The notes under the pieces are model-generated. The model was not told where the DNA came from. It saw only the letters and a program-made list of their open reading frames with translations, and ran no database searches. Below, in pieces: positions 1 to 6,938 of a stretch of DNA of 13,990 nucleotides (within the stretch, counting starts at the first letter, position 1; every line of letters begins with the position of its first letter). The position numbers and the translations under genes are program-made. Source of the stretch: Candidatus Eiseniibacteriota bacterium (GTDB lineage Bacteria; Eisenbacteria; RBG-16-71-46; JAGVPR01); the NCBI GenBank assembly GCA_020052115.1, contig JAGVPR010000064.1:1-13990 (forward strand). Direction: 5' to 3'.

Positions 1-2
1 CC

Positions 3-71
3 CTGACCGCGCTCACCGCCGCGAACCGGCCGCTCTTGCGCCGGGAACTGGCCGCCTGCGGCCTGCTCTGA
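3..71 (+). CDS. 3' end of an unidentified gene (partial)
   Basis: An open frame entering from the left edge gives 22 residues, ending RELAACGLL, before a TGA at 69-71. Only three bases separate this stop from the ATG of the glycosyltransferase, so the two are probably in one operon and translationally coupled. The fragment is too short to assign. By position it could be another polysaccharide-biosynthesis gene, but the residues themselves do not show this. Confidence 0.5.
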   Translation: MTALTAANRPLLRRELAACGLL

Positions 72-74
72 GCC

Positions 75-1106
75 ATGGCCGCGGGCGGGAAGCTCGGCAC
101 GGTCTCGGTGCTCATGCCGAACTACAACCACGCCCGCTTCCTGCCCCAGTCCCTGGAGGCCATCGCGCGCCAGACCGTCCTCCCCCTCGAAGTCATCGTC
201 ATCGACGACGCTTCCACCGACGACAGCGTGGCCGTGGTGGAGTCCTTCGCCAAGCGCCTGCCCTTCGTCCGGCTGCTGCGCCACGAGCGCAACCAGGGGG
301 TCTATCCGGCCCTGCGCACCGGCTGGAAGGAGTGCCGGGGCGACTACGTCATCTTCTCCGCGGCCGACGACGTGCTCCTGCCGGAGTTCTTCGAGAAGTC
401 GCTGTCCTTGCTGGCCCGGCATCCGCGGGCCGGCCTCTGCTCCGCCTTGGGGCGCATCATGAGCGAGGACGGCCGGGACCTGGGGCCCTATCACACTTTG
501 GTCATCTCCCCGCGGGCCTGCTATCTCAGCCCGGCCGAGTTCATCTCCACCTATCTGCGCCGCGGCAACTGGGTGGTGGGCTATTCGGCCCTGTTCCGGC
601 GGGCCGCGGTGGAGGAATCGGGGGCCTTCGAACTGGCGGCGCGCCTGCCCTGGCACCTGGACGCGTACAAGATCTTCTATGCGGGCGCCAAGTACGGGGC
701 CTGCTTCATCCCGGAGCCTCTGGTCATGTGGCGCCGCCTGGAGGACAGCTGGGGCTTCCAGCTGCTGCTGCGGCAGGGGCTGGGCGGCCTCGACACGGTC
801 AAGGACCTGGAGGATTGCCTGCGGCAGCCGCGCTGCCGGGGGCTTTTCCCCGAGGCCTTGTTCCAGGCCCTGTGGCGCCAGGCCATCGACGTGACCATCT
901 ACGAATACTGCCGACGCCACCCGGATGATCTCCGGCCTCTGGCGGACCTGGCGGGCCGGCTCCCTAGGCCGGGCTGGGTCGACCGCGCTTATTTCGCCGC
1001 CTTGCGGCGGGGCTGGGCCGGACTCCGGGCCACCAAGGCCTACCTGACCTGGCGCAAGCCTTGGGCGGAACGCTGGCGCATCCTGCGAAGGAAGTTCCCC
1101 GTCTAG
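75..1106 (+). CDS. Family 2 glycosyltransferase (GT-A fold)
   Basis: This 343-residue cytoplasmic enzyme should transfer a sugar from a nucleotide-sugar donor, most likely in surface polysaccharide or glycan assembly. The N-terminal GT-A domain is clear: VSVLMPNYNHARFLPQSL at residues 10-27, the nucleotide-binding acidic pair in VIDDASTDDS (D44, D45), and the metal-binding DXD-equivalent in SAADDVLLPEFF (D98, D99). An acceptor-side tryptophan-rich segment (RRGNWVVGY) follows around residues 162-170. The C-terminal third is basic and has no recognised domain. There is no signal peptide or obvious membrane helix. The ATG lies three bases after the preceding stop. The stop codon overlaps that of the convergent caspase-like gene. 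Donor and acceptor cannot be read from the sequence. A flippase fragment at 2829 fits a polysaccharide locus. Confidence 0.93.
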   Translation: MAAGGKLGTVSVLMPNYNHARFLPQSLEAIARQTVLPLEVIVIDDASTDDSVAVVESFAKRLPFVRLLRHERNQGVYPALRTGWKECRGDYVIFSAADDVLLPEFFEKSLSLLARHPRAGLCSALGRIMSEDGRDLGPYHTLVISPRACYLSPAEFISTYLRRGNWVVGYSALFRRAAVEESGAFELAARLPWHLDAYKIFYAGAKYGACFIPEPLVMWRRLEDSWGFQLLLRQGLGGLDTVKDLEDCLRQPRCRGLFPEALFQALWRQAIDVTIYEYCRRHPDDLRPLADLAGRLPRPGWVDRAYFAALRRGWAGLRATKAYLTWRKPWAERWRILRRKFPV

Positions 1107-2722
1107 CGGGACCGTGCAGGGCGGAAGCCTATAAAGCCGTCCTGCCCGATGGGAGTGACGCAAGCCCGGAAACCGGAACGGACATTCTTGGGGGGGCTGT
1201 CCCAGGACCCTCCTCGGACGACGCGGCACATCCCCAATCCCGTGGAATCGGTCCAGGCGCTGCCGTCGGCCGGCGCTCCGTGATATGAATCGTGATACCA
1301 GTCCTGCACCCATTGCCAGACGTTTCCCGCCATGTCGCAGAGCCCCTGGCGAGTGTTCCCCGCGGTCTTGGAGCATACCGGTGCCGTGGCGCCGCGACAG
1401 CCGGCAATCACGGCTCTTTCGCAGGTCGCGGAGCCGTCCCCCCAAGGATACTTCCAATCCCGGCCCGCGCTGAGAGCCGCATATTCCCATTCGGCTTCGC
1501 TGGGCAGTCTGCCCCCCACCCATAAGGAGAAGGCCCTGGCCTGCTCCCAGTCGACGTGCACGACGGGATGGCGCTCTTCCCCGGCAGGCACCGGCCAGCC
1601 ATCATGAGGGGGCGTGCAGTGTCCCGAGCGCACGCACGCATCGTACTGCGCATTCGTGACCGCGGTCTTCGCCATGTCGAACGTGGGCACCTTGACCCGA
1701 TGTCTGGGCCTGGTCAAGGCGGGGAGGTCATCGCTCCCCATCAGGAATGTCCCGCCGGGGATCGTCACCCATTGGATCCTCGGCCTGCCGCGCGACGGCG
1801 CCGCGGATGCGGATGGATTGCGGCCGGCCGTCGCCATCGCCATCCGCGGGAGATCCGGCCCTTCTTCTCCGGCCGAGGTCCCGAACACCGCCTTTTCGTC
1901 ACCGATCAGTTCGGGCGTCTGTTCTCGTCCCCGCAAGGTGCTTTCCAGGACGCGTTTGGCATAACGCCAGAGGTCCCCGGACGTCACTTGTTTGCCCTGG
2001 GCTGCCGCCCAGCCGCGCAGCCCTCCAAGGACCAAATAGCTGAAAGCCGGGCGGTCCTCACCTGGCAGGGGGCCTGCGAATTGGTCCCCTTTGGCCGCTG
2101 TCAGGATCACCATCCTGGGCTTGGCCGGCCGTGGCGCGGCGACGGTGACCAGCGGCTGCAGGCCGGGGACTATGGCGCCCCCATCCGAGCCGCGGCCTGA
2201 AAAACAAGCGTCGATGACCACGTGGATGGCCCGCGCCTTGCTGCCGGCGAGGAGGGCGAGAAGCTCCCCGCGCCGGACGCCGCGTTCTTGGAGGCTGTCC
2301 GCCTGCTGCTGGGCATCCATTCCGACCAGAAGTCCGTCCTCCCCATCGGCGGCGGGCGCTCCATGCCCTATGAACACGAACCACAGCGTCCCAGTGCGGC
2401 CGGCGCGTTGCGCGGCTTCGCGCGCGGCTTTCAATATCCCCTCGCGGGTCGCGTGGCTGTCAATCAAAAGCCGGATGTTCTCTGTCGGGACTCCCCTCGT
2501 TTCGGCCAAATAGGAGTACCAACCCTTGGCATTGGCATCCGCCCCGGGCACCGGACTCACGAAAGCGTAGCCTGAGATACCGACCACAACGGCCGCGTCG
2601 CGCGTCCCCCCGCCCAGCATGGGCGCGGGGTCGGCGAGGTCCGGCCAGGAGACGTCCTGTCCCCAGGCTCCCGTCGACATCGCCAAGCACAGACATCCCG
2701 CCGCGATCGTGGTATTGCGCAT
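1103..2722 (-). CDS. Exported caspase-like peptidase fused to FGE-sulfatase (C-type-lectin-like) domain
   Basis: The product is 539 residues from the ATG at 2722, with a signal peptide (MRNTTIAAGCLCLAMSTGAWG) predicting export. Residues ~42-280 form a peptidase C14/caspase-like domain: the strand AAVVVGISGY, the catalytic His in FVFIGHGAP (H120) and the catalytic Cys in VVIDACFSGRG (C173). A short linker leads to an FGE-sulfatase/SUMF1-type domain (~316-539) with IPGGTFLMGSDD, GGRLPSEAEWEYAA, CDMAGNVWQWVQDWY and VVRGGSWD. True formylglycine-generating enzymes carry two cysteines near the C terminus; here only FRACV remains, so oxidase activity is unlikely and a ligand-binding or scaffold role fits better. 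The frame could also begin at TTG 2740, but an AGGGG seven bases before the ATG and the compact signal peptide favour 2722. Target and trigger are unknown. It is divergent from the flippase and convergent with the glycosyltransferase. Confidence 0.9.
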   Translation of the reverse strand: MRNTTIAAGCLCLAMSTGAWGQDVSWPDLADPAPMLGGGTRDAAVVVGISGYAFVSPVPGADANAKGWYSYLAETRGVPTENIRLLIDSHATREGILKAAREAAQRAGRTGTLWFVFIGHGAPAADGEDGLLVGMDAQQQADSLQERGVRRGELLALLAGSKARAIHVVIDACFSGRGSDGGAIVPGLQPLVTVAAPRPAKPRMVILTAAKGDQFAGPLPGEDRPAFSYLVLGGLRGWAAAQGKQVTSGDLWRYAKRVLESTLRGREQTPELIGDEKAVFGTSAGEEGPDLPRMAMATAGRNPSASAAPSRGRPRIQWVTIPGGTFLMGSDDLPALTRPRHRVKVPTFDMAKTAVTNAQYDACVRSGHCTPPHDGWPVPAGEERHPVVHVDWEQARAFSLWVGGRLPSEAEWEYAALSAGRDWKYPWGDGSATCERAVIAGCRGATAPVCSKTAGNTRQGLCDMAGNVWQWVQDWYHDSYHGAPADGSAWTDSTGLGMCRVVRGGSWDSPPKNVRSGFRACVTPIGQDGFIGFRPARSR

Positions 2723-2729
2723 GGGCGCG

Positions 2730-2734
2730 CCCCT
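2730..2734 (-). promoter_or_regulatory. Ribosome binding site deciding the caspase-like gene start
   Basis: On the minus strand AGGGG lies seven bases before the ATG at 2722-2720. It would lie inside the coding sequence if the upstream TTG (2740) were used. This supports the ATG. Confidence 0.45.
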
Positions 2735-2748
2735 GTCCAAGGAATCGT

Positions 2749-2754
2749 ATGATA
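2749..2754 (-). promoter_or_regulatory. Candidate -10 element for the caspase-like gene
   Basis: TATCAT on the minus strand matches TATAAT at five of six positions and lies about 27 bases upstream of the ATG at 2722, leaving room for a short leader. I see no good -35 at the expected distance, so this is only a candidate. Confidence 0.25.
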
Positions 2755-2813
2755 CTGGACCCGGACCTGCAAGGGGAGGGATGGGAGGGCGGCCGGCATC
2801 TTCCCTCTTTATA

Positions 2814-2819
2814 TATACT
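2814..2819 (+). promoter_or_regulatory. Candidate -10 element immediately upstream of the flippase start
   Basis: A strongly AT-rich patch (CTTTATATATACTTAA) interrupts otherwise GC-rich DNA. It contains TATACT, five of six matches to TATAAT, ending nine bases before the flippase ATG at 2829. Transcription would start at or within about three bases of the ATG. No clear -35 is present. Confidence 0.3.
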
Positions 2820-2828
2820 TAACCCGGG

Positions 2829-3057
2829 ATGTCTGAGAAATCATTCCGCTTCGCGCGCAACATGGGCTTCAACGCCCTGGGCCAGGTCTCCCTGGCCGCC
2901 ATCAATTTCTTCGCCGTCCCCTATCTCATCCGGCACATGGGGGTGGAGACCTACGGCCTCTACATCATCATGCACGCGGCCGCGAGCTACCTCATGCTCT
3001 CCTCCTTCGGCGCCGGCTCCGCGGTCATCAAGCACGCCGCGGCCGCCCACGGCGCCA
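2829..3057 (+). pseudogene. Truncated polysaccharide flippase (Wzx/MATE-like), N-terminal fragment
   Basis: The first ~76 codons encode the start of a membrane flippase of the polysaccharide-biosynthesis (Wzx/MVF) type. A short basic N terminus (MSEKSFRFARN) precedes a first membrane helix (MGFNALGQVSLAAINFFAVPYLI). Then come RHMGVETYGLYIIMHAAASYLML and SSFGAGSAVIKHAAAAHGA, the usual helix 1-helix 2 layout of this family. Full-length members are about 400-500 residues with 12-14 helices. From about codon 77 the frame stays open to 4088, but it contains no further membrane helices and lies exactly antisense to the anti-sigma and sigma genes. The continuation is therefore not a real flippase. 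Either the gene is broken by a rearrangement or the contig is chimeric here. No good Shine-Dalgarno sequence is seen. Confidence 0.8.
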
Positions 3058-3310
3058 GAACCGGGAAGAACCGCGACAAGCGCCGGCGCGCCGGGAGATG
3101 GGACTCGTCCAGGAAGACGAACGACGGCGCCGGCTCCTCCGGCACCCTTCCCAGGAATTCGCGGGCCGAGGAGATCTCCTCCCACGCTGCCCGCAGCGCG
3201 GGATCGCTCTCGATCTCGGCGCGCAGCGAACGCTCCTCCGCCGGCGGCAGTTCTCCGTACAGGAGAGCCACCAGCCTCTCGAATCTCACATCCAGGGGAC
3301 GATCCGCCAT
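2987..3310 (-). CDS. Anti-sigma factor, C-terminally truncated at the junction
   Basis: The likely start is the ATG at 3310, preceded by GGAGGGAGG about ten bases upstream; a TTG at 3319 is also in frame. The N-terminal ~55 residues form a cytoplasmic anti-sigma domain: RFERLVALLYGELPPAEERS, then LRAEIESDPALRAAWEE. There is no HxxxCxxC zinc motif, so it belongs with the non-zinc anti-sigma domains. After a basic stretch (ARRRLSRFF) a membrane helix begins (PVLAPWAAAACL), but from about residue 85 (position ~3050) the frame is antisense to the flippase and runs to a stop at 2987. The helix end and any periplasmic sensor domain are therefore missing from this window. It follows the sigma gene by 34 bases on the same strand, so it presumably restrains that sigma factor at the inner membrane. 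Confidence 0.75.
   Translation of the reverse strand: MADRPLDVRFERLVALLYGELPPAEERSLRAEIESDPALRAAWEEISSAREFLGRVPEEPAPSFVFLDESHLPARRRLSRFFPVLAPWAAAACLMTAEPAPKEESMR
3033..3060. other. Junction where two truncated genes meet (rearrangement or assembly chimera)
   Basis: Reading rightward, flippase-like sequence is credible to about 3057 (VIKHAAAAHGA). Reading leftward on the other strand, anti-sigma sequence is credible to about 3033 (PVLAPWAAAACL, the start of its membrane helix). Both genes are cut at the same place, and the ~25 bases between these limits are plausible in both reading frames, as expected if the two parent sequences shared a short GC-rich word. No insertion sequence, target duplication or attachment site is visible. 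Confidence 0.7.
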
Positions 3311-3344
3311 CCGGCTCAACCTCCCTCCGCTGGGCGCTACCCCC

Positions 3345-3920
3345 TCAATTCCATCCTTGGGCCGTCAATTGTCGTCTCACGGTGCGAAGCCCGTAGAAGA
3401 TCCGGGTGCGGACCGTCGCCGCGGGCACACCGGTGATCTCGGCGATCTCCTCGGAACTGAAACCGTGGTACTCGCGGAGCAGGATCGCCGTTCGTTGCTC
3501 CACGGGGATGCGCGCCAGCATCCGGTCGAGAAGATCCGCCAGGTGCGACGTCTCCGCGTCTCCCTCCGGCGAATGGTCTTGTGCGCGAACGGCCGCCACG
3601 CGGCCTTCGTCCTGCCCTTCGTCCTCGTACGGGAGGTGCTCGACGCGCGAGCCGGCCGCGCGGAAACGATCGCGGCAGACGTTCAGCGCGATGTGATGGA
3701 GCCACGACTTGAACTTGTGCCCCTCGCGCAGGCGCCCGATGTTCAGGAAGGCCTTCATCAAGGCGTCCTGGCAGGCGTCCCGCGCGTCCTCCCGATTCCC
3801 CATGACACGCAGGACGAAGCGGTAGACGCTCGCCTCCCAGCGCTCGGTGAGGTGGTTGAACGCCGTGACATTGCCCTGGCGGGCGAGGGCCACGAGTTGC
3901 TCGTCGTTCAGGGAATCCAA
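3345..3920 (-). CDS. ECF-type RNA polymerase sigma factor (sigma-70 family)
   Basis: The protein is 191 residues from the TTG at 3920. Region 2 spans ~17-88: GNVTAFNHLTERWEASVYRF, the core-binding and -10-binding stretch REDARDACQDALMKAFLNI, and FKSWLHHIALNVCRDRFR. An acidic linker follows, then region 4 (~132-185) with a helix-turn-helix, IPVEQRTAILLREYHGFSS then EEIAEITGVPAATVRTRIF, which recognises the -35 element. The frame also opens from a GTG at 3980 (211 residues). However, AGGAG five bases before the TTG, and the typical ECF opening LDSLNDEQLVALARQGN, favour the shorter form. Its anti-sigma partner lies 34 bases downstream. The divergent DUF5916 gene is a possible target. I see no convincing autoregulatory promoter. 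Confidence 0.92.
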   Translation of the reverse strand: MDSLNDEQLVALARQGNVTAFNHLTERWEASVYRFVLRVMGNREDARDACQDALMKAFLNIGRLREGHKFKSWLHHIALNVCRDRFRAAGSRVEHLPYEDEGQDEGRVAAVRAQDHSPEGDAETSHLADLLDRMLARIPVEQRTAILLREYHGFSSEEIAEITGVPAATVRTRIFYGLRTVRRQLTAQGWN

Positions 3921-3925
3921 TCGTT

Positions 3926-3930
3926 CTCCT
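3926..3930 (-). promoter_or_regulatory. Ribosome binding site deciding the sigma-factor start
   Basis: AGGAG on the minus strand (within GAAGAGGAGAACGA) sits five bases before the TTG at 3920-3918. The alternative GTG at 3980 has no comparable motif upstream. Confidence 0.5.
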
Positions 3931-4172
3931 CTTCTCCGAAGTGCTTCCTCATCCAGGCTATGACGGAGGATCCCTTCCACGTGTTCAAGGGGATTCGCAC
4001 CGGGCGTTCCGCTGCCGGAGCCGGTTCCGGAGAAACGGCTCCCCTGGACGCCGATCGTGCGGGTCGTGAATCTCGCGCATCCTTCTGAACACTCGATCCG
4101 TCGCTAGCGTCTACTATTTCGACTGCGACGAGGCAGCCTGTCCGTTGACGACCAAAAGAAGGATACGACGAG

Positions 4173-6827
4173 ATGACCCACGCCGGCCGCGTCACCCGCT
4201 CCGGCAGATCCAGGCACCGCCGCACCGGCCTGGCTGCCGCCATCGGTCTTCTCATTGCCGCCGCCCTCCTCGCGTCAACCGACGCGACGGCTTCGTTCGA
4301 AGGATTCGAATCGTCAGAGCCGACCGGCTCGGCTCCGGCGGACTCGGCGGACGGATCCGTCCCCGAGGTCGCGGCGCACGCGCTCCCCGACGGCGAGAAG
4401 ATCCACGTGGACGGCCGGCTCGACGACGATGCTTGGCAGGATACGCCGGGAAACGCGGGTTTCCGCGTCTGGAACCCGGACCGGGGACGCGAGCCTTCCG
4501 AGCAGACCGTCTTCAAGGTCGCCTACGACGACGAGGCTCTCTACTTCGCCATCGCCTGCATCGAGGACGATCCCGGACGCATCGCGAAGCGCCTTTCGCG
4601 GCGCGACCGGTTTAGCGATTCGGATCTCGTGAGCATCTACATAGACCCGTATCACGATCGCACGACCGGGTACAACTTCCAGGTCAACCCTCTCGGTGTG
4701 CAGCAGGACAGCTACATCTACAACGACGGCGACACCGACTCCGACTGGGACGCCGTCTGGGAAGCCGAGACGTCGGAAGATGCCGACGGATGGTACGCCG
4801 AACTGCGCGTGCCGTTCTCCTCCATCCGGTACCGGGCCGACGGGCAACCGTGGGGGCTCGAGGTCTTCCGCAACATGCACAGCCGTGGGGAGGAGACCGC
4901 GTGGGTCGTATGGGACCGCGACGCGCCGGGATTCGTGAGCCGCTTCGGGCGCCTCTCGGGACTCAAGAACATCCCTTCCCCGCGGCAACTCGAGGTTCTC
5001 CCCTACTTCGTCATGCGCGCGACAGATCCGGCGGTCACCGGTCCCGAGAAGATCCACTCCTTCCAGAACTTCGGCGCGGATCTCAAGTATGGGTTGACGA
5101 GCGACCTGACGCTTGCCGCCACCGTGCAACCGGACTTCGGACAGGTCGAAGCGGATCCGGCCGTGCTGAATCTCTCACCGTTCGAGACCTTCTTCGACGA
5201 GAAGAGGCCGTTCTTCGTCGAGGGGAATCGCTTCTTTCAGTTCCCGAACTTCAACCTCTTCTACTCGAGGCGGATCGGGACCGGCAGCGAGAACTCCCGC
5301 ATCCGTTACGCCACGAAGCTCACCGGGAAGACCGGGGGCGACGTCTCCCTGGCTGCGCTCGTCGCTTCCACCGATGTCACGGGAGAGGGCCGGACGCACA
5401 ACGTCTTCAGGAACGGCTCGCAGCTCTCGCGCTACGTCGTGGGCCGGCTCGGCAAGGAACTCTCGGGCGGCGACCAGCGCGTCAGTCTCATGCAGACGGC
5501 GGTTCTCAACGCGGCGAGCCGCGATGATTACGGCGACCGAGCCTCGCGCGAAGCGTACACCTCGGGCGCGGACTTCGATCTCCGCTTCGCCGACCGCGCC
5601 TACGCGGTCCAGGGATCGTTCGTTGGTTCGGTCATCAGTCCGGAGCGGCTGAAGTCGGAAGCCGCCTTCCGGCCTGCGCGCACCTACGGCACGGGCGGCG
5701 AGTTGGACTTGAGCCGCGACGCCGGGAAGCTCCACGGCGGGGTTTACGGCCGGTGGGAAAGCGACCGGCTCGATCTCAACGACATCGGATTCCTCAGCGC
5801 GCCGGATGAGATTGACGCGGGCGGCTGGCTCTCCTACCGCTACTCCCCCGACGGCGACAGCCGGCTCATGAACCGCGGCAACTTGAACCTGAACCTGAGC
5901 CGGAGCTGGCTCTACGGGGCGCGCACCGGATACGACCTGCAGACGAACTCGCGGGTCTGGTCGTATGACCAAGGCCACCCGGCATTCACTACGGGAAACG
6001 TGAACGGGTGGGCACAGCTTCGCGGATTCGAGGAAGCCTGGTTCGGTTTGCAGTGGAACGCCCGCGGCACGCAGCGGCACGAGACGCGAAACAGCGTGCT
6101 CCTTCTCGACGGGGAGCGAAGCGCGGTCCCCGGCGGCGGACCGCTCATCGGCGAGCCGGAGACCTACGGCGGTTGGTACGGAGCGAGCACCGACACGCGG
6201 AAGAACGCGGTCGTGAACATCGAGAATTCCCACTACTTCGACACGGCGAAGAACGCAAGCCATCACCTGAGCCTGGGCTTGCGGTGGAACCAGACCAGCG
6301 CAACGAGTCACGAGATCGAACTGGGCTACCAAACCCGCCGCGACGACACGCAGCACATCGAGAACTTCGAGAACCCGGGCGGCGGGATCGGCGGGGTCAG
6401 CTTTGTGTTCGGCGAGATCCAACAGAAGACGCTGGATGTGCGGCTCCGGACGAATCTGATCTTCAACCGAAACAGCTCGCTGGAGATCTACGCTCAGCCG
6501 TTCCTCACCGTGGGCGACTACAGCCGGCCCCGCGAGCTCCTCCGTCCGGACACCTACGATCTCGCCCCGTATGCGGCCGACGGCTTCAGCGTGGACGACA
6601 GCGACTTCCGGTACGGCTCGGTGAATCTCAACGTCGTCTACCGGTGGCAGTATCGCCCGGGGAGCACGCTCTTTCTCGTGTGGACCCAGAGCCGCTCGAG
6701 CTACGACGAGCGAGCGTTCCACTCGAAGCCCGGCTCCTTCGACGGAGGGATCGGGACCGCACCTCTATTCAAGAACGAGCCCGAGAGCGTGCTTCTCGCG
6801 AAGGTCACGTACTGGCTTCCGATCTAG
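4173..6827 (+). CDS. CBM9-like/DUF5916 outer-membrane beta-barrel protein
   Basis: This 884-residue exported protein is of unknown biochemical role. A basic N terminus and a hydrophobic core (GLAAAIGLLIAAALLAS, ~19-35) form the signal peptide. Residues ~66-255 form a family 9 carbohydrate-binding-like sandwich: KIHVDGRLDDDAWQDT, then FKVAYDDEALYFAIACIEDD and SDLVSIYIDPYHDRTTGYNF. The DUF5916 part follows, with its hallmark stretch at ~318-352 (QPDFGQVEADPAVLNLSPFE, then FFDEKRPFFVEG). The long remainder alternates polar and aromatic residues as in an outer-membrane barrel and ends VLLAKVTYWLPI. The length matches the family. The start is fixed by AAGAAGGA about ten bases before the ATG. It is divergent from the sigma/anti-sigma pair, with a ~250-base shared upstream region, so control by that sigma factor is possible but unproven. 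The CBM9-like domain suggests glycan contact, but I would not assign a substrate. Confidence 0.9.
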   Translation: MTHAGRVTRSGRSRHRRTGLAAAIGLLIAAALLASTDATASFEGFESSEPTGSAPADSADGSVPEVAAHALPDGEKIHVDGRLDDDAWQDTPGNAGFRVWNPDRGREPSEQTVFKVAYDDEALYFAIACIEDDPGRIAKRLSRRDRFSDSDLVSIYIDPYHDRTTGYNFQVNPLGVQQDSYIYNDGDTDSDWDAVWEAETSEDADGWYAELRVPFSSIRYRADGQPWGLEVFRNMHSRGEETAWVVWDRDAPGFVSRFGRLSGLKNIPSPRQLEVLPYFVMRATDPAVTGPEKIHSFQNFGADLKYGLTSDLTLAATVQPDFGQVEADPAVLNLSPFETFFDEKRPFFVEGNRFFQFPNFNLFYSRRIGTGSENSRIRYATKLTGKTGGDVSLAALVASTDVTGEGRTHNVFRNGSQLSRYVVGRLGKELSGGDQRVSLMQTAVLNAASRDDYGDRASREAYTSGADFDLRFADRAYAVQGSFVGSVISPERLKSEAAFRPARTYGTGGELDLSRDAGKLHGGVYGRWESDRLDLNDIGFLSAPDEIDAGGWLSYRYSPDGDSRLMNRGNLNLNLSRSWLYGARTGYDLQTNSRVWSYDQGHPAFTTGNVNGWAQLRGFEEAWFGLQWNARGTQRHETRNSVLLLDGERSAVPGGGPLIGEPETYGGWYGASTDTRKNAVVNIENSHYFDTAKNASHHLSLGLRWNQTSATSHEIELGYQTRRDDTQHIENFENPGGGIGGVSFVFGEIQQKTLDVRLRTNLIFNRNSSLEIYAQPFLTVGDYSRPRELLRPDTYDLAPYAADGFSVDDSDFRYGSVNLNVVYRWQYRPGSTLFLVWTQSRSSYDERAFHSKPGSFDGGIGTAPLFKNEPESVLLAKVTYWLPI

Positions 6828-6875
6828 CCCTCGCCCCGCGCCGCATCGTAGTATCCTCTGACTGCTCCTGTGAGA

Positions 6876-6897
6876 GCGGGGCCACACGTGGCCCCGC
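6876..6897. repeat. Perfect 10-bp palindromic hairpin (terminator- or REP-like)
   Basis: GCGGGGCCAC and GTGGCCCCGC are perfect inverted arms around a two-base AC (in RNA, more realistically a 9-bp stem with a 4-base loop). It lies 48 bases after the DUF5916 stop and 41 before the DUF1579 start. No T-run follows on either strand, so it is not a classical intrinsic terminator. A REP-type intergenic palindrome or an mRNA 3'-end stabiliser are alternatives. Confidence 0.6.
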
Positions 6898-6938
6898 CTA
6901 CGTAGAAACGAATCGCCAAATCCGGAAGGAGAAGACTC

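Noticed and set aside
1103..2070. Calling the C-terminal domain a working formylglycine-generating enzyme.
   Set aside because: The cysteine pair needed for the oxidation is not present; only FRACV remains near the end, so only the fold is supported.
3991..4030. GGAACC (4028-4023) and GGAACG on the minus strand, resembling ECF sigma -35 elements upstream of the sigma gene.
   Set aside because: No matching -10 element lies at 16-17 bases from either, and such words are expected by chance in GC-rich DNA.
2829..4088. A single 419-residue plus-strand protein starting like a flippase.
   Set aside because: Only the first ~76 residues resemble a flippase. The rest has no membrane helices and is exactly antisense to the well-supported anti-sigma and sigma genes.
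5175..6722. A 515-codon open frame on the minus strand.
   Set aside because: Antisense to the DUF5916 coding region, with shadow-type composition and no motif or plausible start.
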